Position numbers and translations under genes: made by a program. This document shows positions 58,799-64,000 of a DNA stretch of 64,000 nucleotides, piece after piece (within the stretch, counting starts at the first letter, position 1; the number at the start of each line of letters is the position of its first letter). The stretch covers positions 50,658,592 through 50,722,591 of the forward strand of contig OY743182.1 of assembly GCA_963555705.1 (NCBI GenBank). The letters are read 5' to 3'. The notes beneath the pieces are model-generated. The model saw only the letters and a program-made list of their open reading frames with translations. It was not told the DNA's origin and ran no database searches. This stretch comes from Ligustrum vulgare (Eukaryota > Streptophyta > Magnoliopsida > Lamiales > Oleaceae).

Positions 58799-60039
58799 GG
58801 GAAAAGTACATAAATATACAACTAAAAGAGGAAATTACACCTTCTAAGGTATTTTAACTTCTAATTTCAAAAATCAAGTATAAGTGTTATTCATTCAAAA
58901 ATCAGGTCAAAATTTAATTCTAATATTAATAATAAATATTACAAAATAAATTTATAATTATACCCCACCCTACCCCACCCCACGTCACCCTATCCTACCC
59001 TACCCCACCCCAACTCAACCCTACATAACAAACTCAGCCCTAATCAAATGTCAGTCCATCTCTATTTCTCTTCCCCGCCACCCCATTTCTCTTCTCTCAA
59101 TTGGTGCTGCTAGGAGCTGCTCAACGGTGGGTGCGAGGTAGAAGCACAGGTCAATGGGCGACAACGATCGGCTCGGATGTGTGAGGCTGACCGCCTCCTT
59201 CACAATTACTCCGCAGTCGGCGATGAAGAAACGGTGTTGTTTGGAGACGGCTCCTTCAGCAGTGACGGCAGTGGAATATAACCATCCCACCCATCCCATG
59301 TCTACCCTTAGGTTGTGGATTTGGGAAGTGCTTTTTATTAGTTTCTTCCTCTGTTCTAATTGCTGCCGAATCTAATTTTGCAGCGACAAATTTTTCTTCC
59401 TTTTTGTTGCTGGATCTGATTCCTTCTTGTTGCGGCTTGTCGATCTATACATCTTTGTAATGCCTGGGTCGATGTTTGTGGTTCATTTGCAATGGTTGAG
59501 GTGGTGGCAGCGGTGATAGCACTCCCTCACTGGTGCGGTGGTGGCAGTCGCGGGGATCGCAGGTGGTGGTAGGGTGGGGCTATTTAGTTGTGATTTATCT
59601 AACTAGCATCGTCCTACTACCTCTGTTGGCAGCAACGATTTCTAGATAAGCGGCGCATCTACTACATCGCGGGCAAGCATCGACACAGTTTTTTTTGTTT
59701 TACAGCAGTGTTTTTAATCTTGCAGCGGCGCCGCTGCTTCGATCTTGGAGCAGTGCCGCTTCTTTTGTCTTCGATCTGAGCATCGTTGTTGGATCTGAGC
59801 GCCGTTTCTGGATTTCCCGAAGCAGAGGCCTTGCCACTTCAAGCTAGTAGTGGTGCTGCTTCGATGCCCTTTTTTGCATATAAGTGGTGGTGGTGGTGTT
59901 GCTGCTCAATCTTGTGGTGCTGTCGGCGGTAAGTGACAGCGATGACAATGGTGAGGAAGGGAGTGAAATTTTGAATGTAGTGGTGAGATGCCCGGTGATG
60001 GTTTGGAGTTGTGAAGTGAGGGCGGTGTGGGTTGGGGTT

Positions 60040-60404
60040 GTGACTTTGAAATATAAATGTGACCTAGAATTTTTTTGTTGTGATCTCGAAAATATATAAA
60101 TGTGACCTTAAAAATGGGGTGGTAGGTTGTGATCGGAAAAAATAATGGTTGTGACCTACAATTTTTTTCTTGTGACCTCGAAAATGAATAATTGTGACCT
60201 TAAAAATGGTGGTTGGTAGGTTGTGATCGGAAAAAATGATGGTTGTGACCTACAATTTTTATTTTGTGACCACGAAAATGAATAATTGTGACCTTAAAAA
60301 TGGTGGTTGGTAGGTTGTGATCGAAAAAAATGATGGTTGTGACCTACAATTTTTTCTTGTGACCTTGAAAATGAATAATTGTGACCTTAAAAATGGTGGT
60401 TTGT
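60040..60404 (+). repeat. tandem array, about 93 bp period (type 1)
   Basis: Roughly four units of the form 'gtgaccttaaaaatggtgg ... gttgtgatcggaaaaaatg ... gtgacctacaattttt ... cttgtgacctcgaaaatga'. Confidence 0.75.
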
Positions 60405-60890
60405 AGATACCTAAAAATAAATTCAATTTGTGATCTAATATTTCGATAATTTGTGACCATGAAATCATTTGTGACCTAAAAAATTTGTGTTTTGTGACTT
60501 CAAATATATAATAATTCAATTTGTGACCTAATATTTCGATAATTTGTGACCATGAAATCATTCGTGACCTAAAAAATTTGTATTTTGTGACTTCAAATAT
60601 ATAATAATTCAATTTGTGACCTAATATTTCGATAATTTGTGACCATGAAATCATTCGTGACCTAAAAAATTTGTGTTTTGTGACTTCAAATATATAATAA
60701 TTCAATTTGTGACCTAATATTTCGATAATTTGTGACCATGAAATCATTCGTGACCTTAAAAATTTGTGTTTTGTGACTTCAAATATATAATAATTCAATT
60801 TGTGACCTAATATTTCGATAATTTGTGACCATGAAATCATTTGTGACCTAAAAAATTTGTGTTTTGTGACTTCAAATATATAGTATTGTG
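60405..60890 (+). repeat. tandem array, 93 bp period (type 2)
   Basis: About five highly similar units ('aatttgtgacctaatatttc', 'gataatttgtgaccatgaaa', 'tcattcgtgacctaaaaaat', 'ttgtgttttgtgacttcaaa', 'tatataataattc'). Because 93 is divisible by three, the minus strand stays open for 193 codons with a 31-residue period, which is not evidence of a gene. Confidence 0.88.
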
Positions 60891-61199
60891 ACCTTAATAC
60901 ATATAATTAATAAAATATTTTAATTATTTAATTTAATTAATTGATTATAAATATAACCTGATTTTTGAAATTTTATAGGTTTCACCTTAATTTTGAAATT
61001 GACATTTAAAAATACCTTATTTATGTACTATTCCCCAACTAAAACTTTTACTTTTTAAACATAACAAACTTAAGAATTTTTTTTTTTTATAAAATCAGGT
61101 GTTAATTAGTTAATTAATTAATACAATATTATAATAATTATAATGAGTTGCCAAACAAATGCTAATATTAAATAATAAAATCAAAACAATACATAATCC

Positions 61200-62490
61200 A
61201 CAACAACTTTATCTCAACCCAACCACGTACTCAACCCACCCACCCCGACACCCACCCACACACTCCACCACCCCACCCCATAAAATAATTTTTTTCCTAC
61301 TACTTTTTCAAACTCACCCCCACCCCCAACACCACCTTACCCACCCCACCCCAACCCCGCCCACCCACCCCACCACCCCGCCACCACTCACACACCCACC
61401 ACAAGAATGATTTTACTTCTATTTTTTTCTCATCTCACCCACCCACCCACTAGTCACATCCCACCACGCCCACCCACCCCACTCCAACAATAAGTTTTTT
61501 TTTTTTTTGAAATATTTTTTCACCCTTCCCCACCCCACCCGACCATACCCTACCCCACCCCACCTCACCAAAAATGATTTTTTTCTACTACCTTTCTACA
61601 ACTCGCCCAGACCCTACCCTATCTTACCCCGCCACCTACCCCAACCCCAACCCCACCGAAAATTAATTTTTTTCTTCTAATTTTCAATTCCCCCACCAAC
61701 CTCGCCCCAGACCCTACCCCAACCCACCTCATCCAAAATGATTTTTTTTACTATTTTTTCACGACTCGCCCAGACCCTGCCACGCCACCCATCCCCAACC
61801 CCACCCCATCTAAAATTAATTTTATCTCCTAATTTTCCACACCCCTACCCACCCTCCCCGACCCTACCTCGCCACCCACCCCCACCCCCATCCTACACCA
61901 CCCAAATATGATTTTTCTTCTATATTTTCACACCCACCCTAACAACCCCACTACACCCCACCCTAGCAACCCCACCACAACCCACCCTACCCAAAAATGA
62001 TTTTTGTTCTATTTTTTCACACTTCACCTCAATCGCCCCATCCTATCCCACCGCACCCTACCCTCATTCAAAAATGATTTTTCTTCTATTTTTTACACCC
62101 CACCCAACCCAAAAATGATTTTTCTTCTATTTTTTCACACTTCCCCCCAACCACCCCACCCCATCCCACCGCACCCCGCCACCCACCATACCCCATCAAA
62201 AAATTATTTTTCTTCTATTTTTTCACACTTCACACCAACCACCTCATCTCAATCCACCCTATCCCACCCCACCCCACCCACGCACCCACCCACCCACCAA
62301 AAAAATAATTTTTTTCTTCTACTTTTTCCAACCCCTAACCCGACCTCGACCCCACCCTACCCACCACCCACCCACCCCACTCCAAAAAAATATTTTTTTT
62401 CTTCTACTTTTCCCCACCCTGACCTTACCTCACCACAAAAAATGATTTCTTCTACTTTTTCTAGCCCCACCCGACCTCTACCCCACTATC
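61200..62490 (-). repeat. C-rich array, inverse of the G-rich array type
   Basis: Units combine C-rich text (cacccaccccaccc) with 'aaaaatgatttttcttctat' and 'tttttcacac'. Their reverse complement is the unit seen at 18,730-20,240. It flows into the GTCAC array on its right. Pro/His-rich open frames here are artefacts of composition. Confidence 0.7.
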
Positions 62491-63410
62491 CCCACCCCCA
62501 AAATCACAATCAGTCACGTAAGTTGACACGAGATCGCAGTTAAGGCACACAAGGTCACACAGAGTCGCAATTACAAATTTAGTTGTAAAACCTCACCCCT
62601 CCAAAGTCACAGTTGGTCACACAAGGTCAAAGTTCGGTCACACAAAGTCGCAGTTTGGTCAAACGAGGTCACAGTTAGGTCACAGGAGGTCACAATTAGG
62701 TCAATCGAGGTCATGGTTAGATCACACGAGGTCACAGGTCGATCACATAAAGTCACGCTTCGTTCTTACAAAGTCACAGTTCGATCACACATAGTTATAT
62801 TTGACACAATTGTAGGTCACATCACGTCATCATCCAATGGTCACACCAAGTCACAGTTGGTCACATTATATATAATTGGTCACAATGATCCACAATTGAT
62901 TACATATTATTTATTTATTGGTCATAGTTACCTAATAATTGATCATAGTCATCAATAATTGATCACAATTTATTTATTGATTGATCAAAACTTACTTGTT
63001 TTCTTGATCACATACGCACTTATCATAAATCGCACAAACTCACAATTAGTCAATATTTTGATCACATTTACCTATAATTGATCAAATTTATCATATAATT
63101 GGTACGTATTATTTATTTATTGGTCATAATTTACACGTTTCCTCAATCACAATTAGTTAACATTTTTGTAACAATTACCTAATATTTGGTCACATTCCGT
63201 ATTCTTAGTTTTCTTGGTCACATCCCCCATTTCTCACAAGTCACAATTAGCAAATATTTTGGTCACATTTACCTAATAATTGGTCACATCCCGTACTTTA
63301 TCACACAAAGTCACGATTTGAACATACAAGGTCACAGTTCGATCAAAAAAGTCTCAATTCGGTCATACAAGGTCATAATTCAATCACATGATGTCATAGT
63401 TCGGTCACAC
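62491..63410 (-). repeat. GTCAC-type array, left arm of a head-to-head inverted repeat
   Basis: Units such as 'aggtcacagttcggtcacac' and 'cctaataattggtcacat' are the reverse complements of units at 16,740-17,700 and of the right arm. It continues the C-rich array to its left. Confidence 0.7.
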
Positions 63411-64000
63411 GTGTTACCAAACTATGACCTTGTGTGATCGAACCGTGCCTTCGTGTGACCAACTGTGACTTTATGTGATCGAATTGTGACTTTGTGTGAC
63501 CGAATTTTGCAACTAAACCAATTGTGATCTAACTGTGACCTCGTGTGACCAAACTATGACCTTGTGTGATCAAACTATGACCTTGTGTGATCAACTGTAA
63601 CTTTAGGAATGTGTGGGTAGGTGGGTGAGGTTTTTCAACTAAAATTGTAATGTGACATTGGGGTGATTTAATTTATAGGTAAGTGTAACCAAAATGTCAA
63701 CTAAATGTGACTTTGTGTGACTTATGACGAGTAGGGAATGTGACCAATTATTAGATAATTATGACAAAAAATATTAACTAATCATGAAAAAAATGAGTAA
63801 GTTGTGAACAATAAATAAATAATATGTGACCAACTATAAATGATTGTGACCAATTATATTAAAAGTTGTGACCATCTATAACTTTTTGTGATCATTGGAC
63901 GAGGAAAAGTATAAGAAAAAAATAATTTTTGGGTAGGGTCGGTTTGTTGGGTGGGCAGCGGGGTAGGGACGGGGTGTGGAAAATTAGAAGAAGAAAAATT
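63411..64000 (+). repeat. GTGAC-type array, right arm of the head-to-head inverted repeat
   Basis: Mirrors the left arm across an axis at 63,410/63,411 (catagttcggtcacac | gtgttaccaaactatg, 14 of 16 positions pair). After 63,900 G-rich text begins (gggtagggtcggtttgttgg), mirroring the C-rich part of the left arm, and runs out of the window. Confidence 0.75.

Larger units (their letters stand above)
58799..61037. repeat. composite repeat element with imperfect terminal inverted repeats
   Basis: The left end GGGAAAAGTACATAAATA pairs with the right end TATTTATGTACTATTCCCC. Inside, in order, are: 'ttctaatttcaaaaatcaagt'-type sequence, a TACCCCACCC tract (58,960-59,010), GC-rich filler (59,040-59,960) with GTGGTGGTGG, two GTGACC tandem arrays, then 'cctgatttttgaaatt' mirroring the left. 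A convincing target duplication was not found. The same modules and start recur elsewhere in the window. Confidence 0.6.

Noticed and set aside
60259..60840. 193-codon minus-strand frame with 31-residue repeats
   Set aside because: Open only because the tandem unit is 93 bp; no start context, no similarity, and the array is non-coding elsewhere in the family.
58799..61037. Helitron
   Set aside because: The ends look like imperfect inverted repeats rather than TC...CTRR with a 3' hairpin, and no AT target dinucleotide pattern was evident.
62004..62543. 179-codon Pro/His/Ser-rich plus-strand frame
   Set aside because: Composition artefact of the C-rich array.
62491..63410. CRISPR-like array
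   Set aside because: GTCAC units are irregular in length and spacing, lack unique spacers, and the DNA is plant nuclear.

Overview
The window is nuclear DNA of a flowering plant, most likely a dicot. It has intron-bearing plant genes with GT-AG splice sites and no bacterial-style operons. More than three quarters of it is transposable elements and simple-sequence-rich repeats, many nested in one another.

Three host genes look intact. (1) 25,977-27,241 (+) is a three-exon TRM61-type tRNA m1A58 methyltransferase subunit (308 aa). (2) 48,901-53,919 (+) is a seven-exon theta-class glutathione S-transferase (250 aa) with a peroxisomal-type C-terminus. (3) 55,573-58,447 (-) is a two-exon MIP1/RF298-like RING E3 ligase (731 aa). 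I see no functional link between them. A fourth locus, 6,418-10,747 (-), is a dead acyl-activating enzyme (BZO1/butyrate-CoA ligase type). It is split by three elements with readable target-site duplications (TSDs): a PIF/Harbinger-like element, a SINE, and a gag-only LTR element with an abnormal inverted LTR end.

Layout: 1-840 LTR end; 841-3,365 unassigned DNA and an AT-rich repeat; 3,366-6,417 MITEs and a CAC/GTGAC repeat; 6,418-10,747 the layered pseudogene; 11.6-20.2 kb an inverted repeat pair followed by long GTGAC and G-rich arrays, with hAT-type insertions; 20.2-25.9 kb a second SINE copy, Harbinger MITEs and a possible 5' UTR exon of the TRM61 gene; 26-28.9 kb TRM61 and a hAT MITE in its 3' flank; 30.1-34.2 kb a Ty3/gypsy element with recognisable protease, RT, RNase H and integrase; 34.2-38.2 kb the 3' part of another gypsy-type element carrying a hAT MITE; about 38.5 kb a short psbA-like plastid insertion; 39.3-44.9 kb a gypsy element with a 2.6 kb LTR; 44.9-48.0 kb a LINE RNase H remnant, then a copia element with its own hAT MITE; 48.9-58.6 kb the GST and RING genes, with a 1.5 kb foldback element in a GST intron; 58.8-64.0 kb composite GTGAC/CCACCC repeats ending in a large head-to-head inverted repeat centred near 63,410.

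The most unusual material is (a) the composite repeat family combining (ACC)n, GC-rich filler, TGTGACC-type arrays and G-rich/C-rich arrays, (b) the LTR element whose genomic end is an inverted piece of its own LTR, and (c) the pseudogene whose frame is recovered exactly at each insertion when one TSD copy is ignored. All calls come from reading the sequence; no database search was run.
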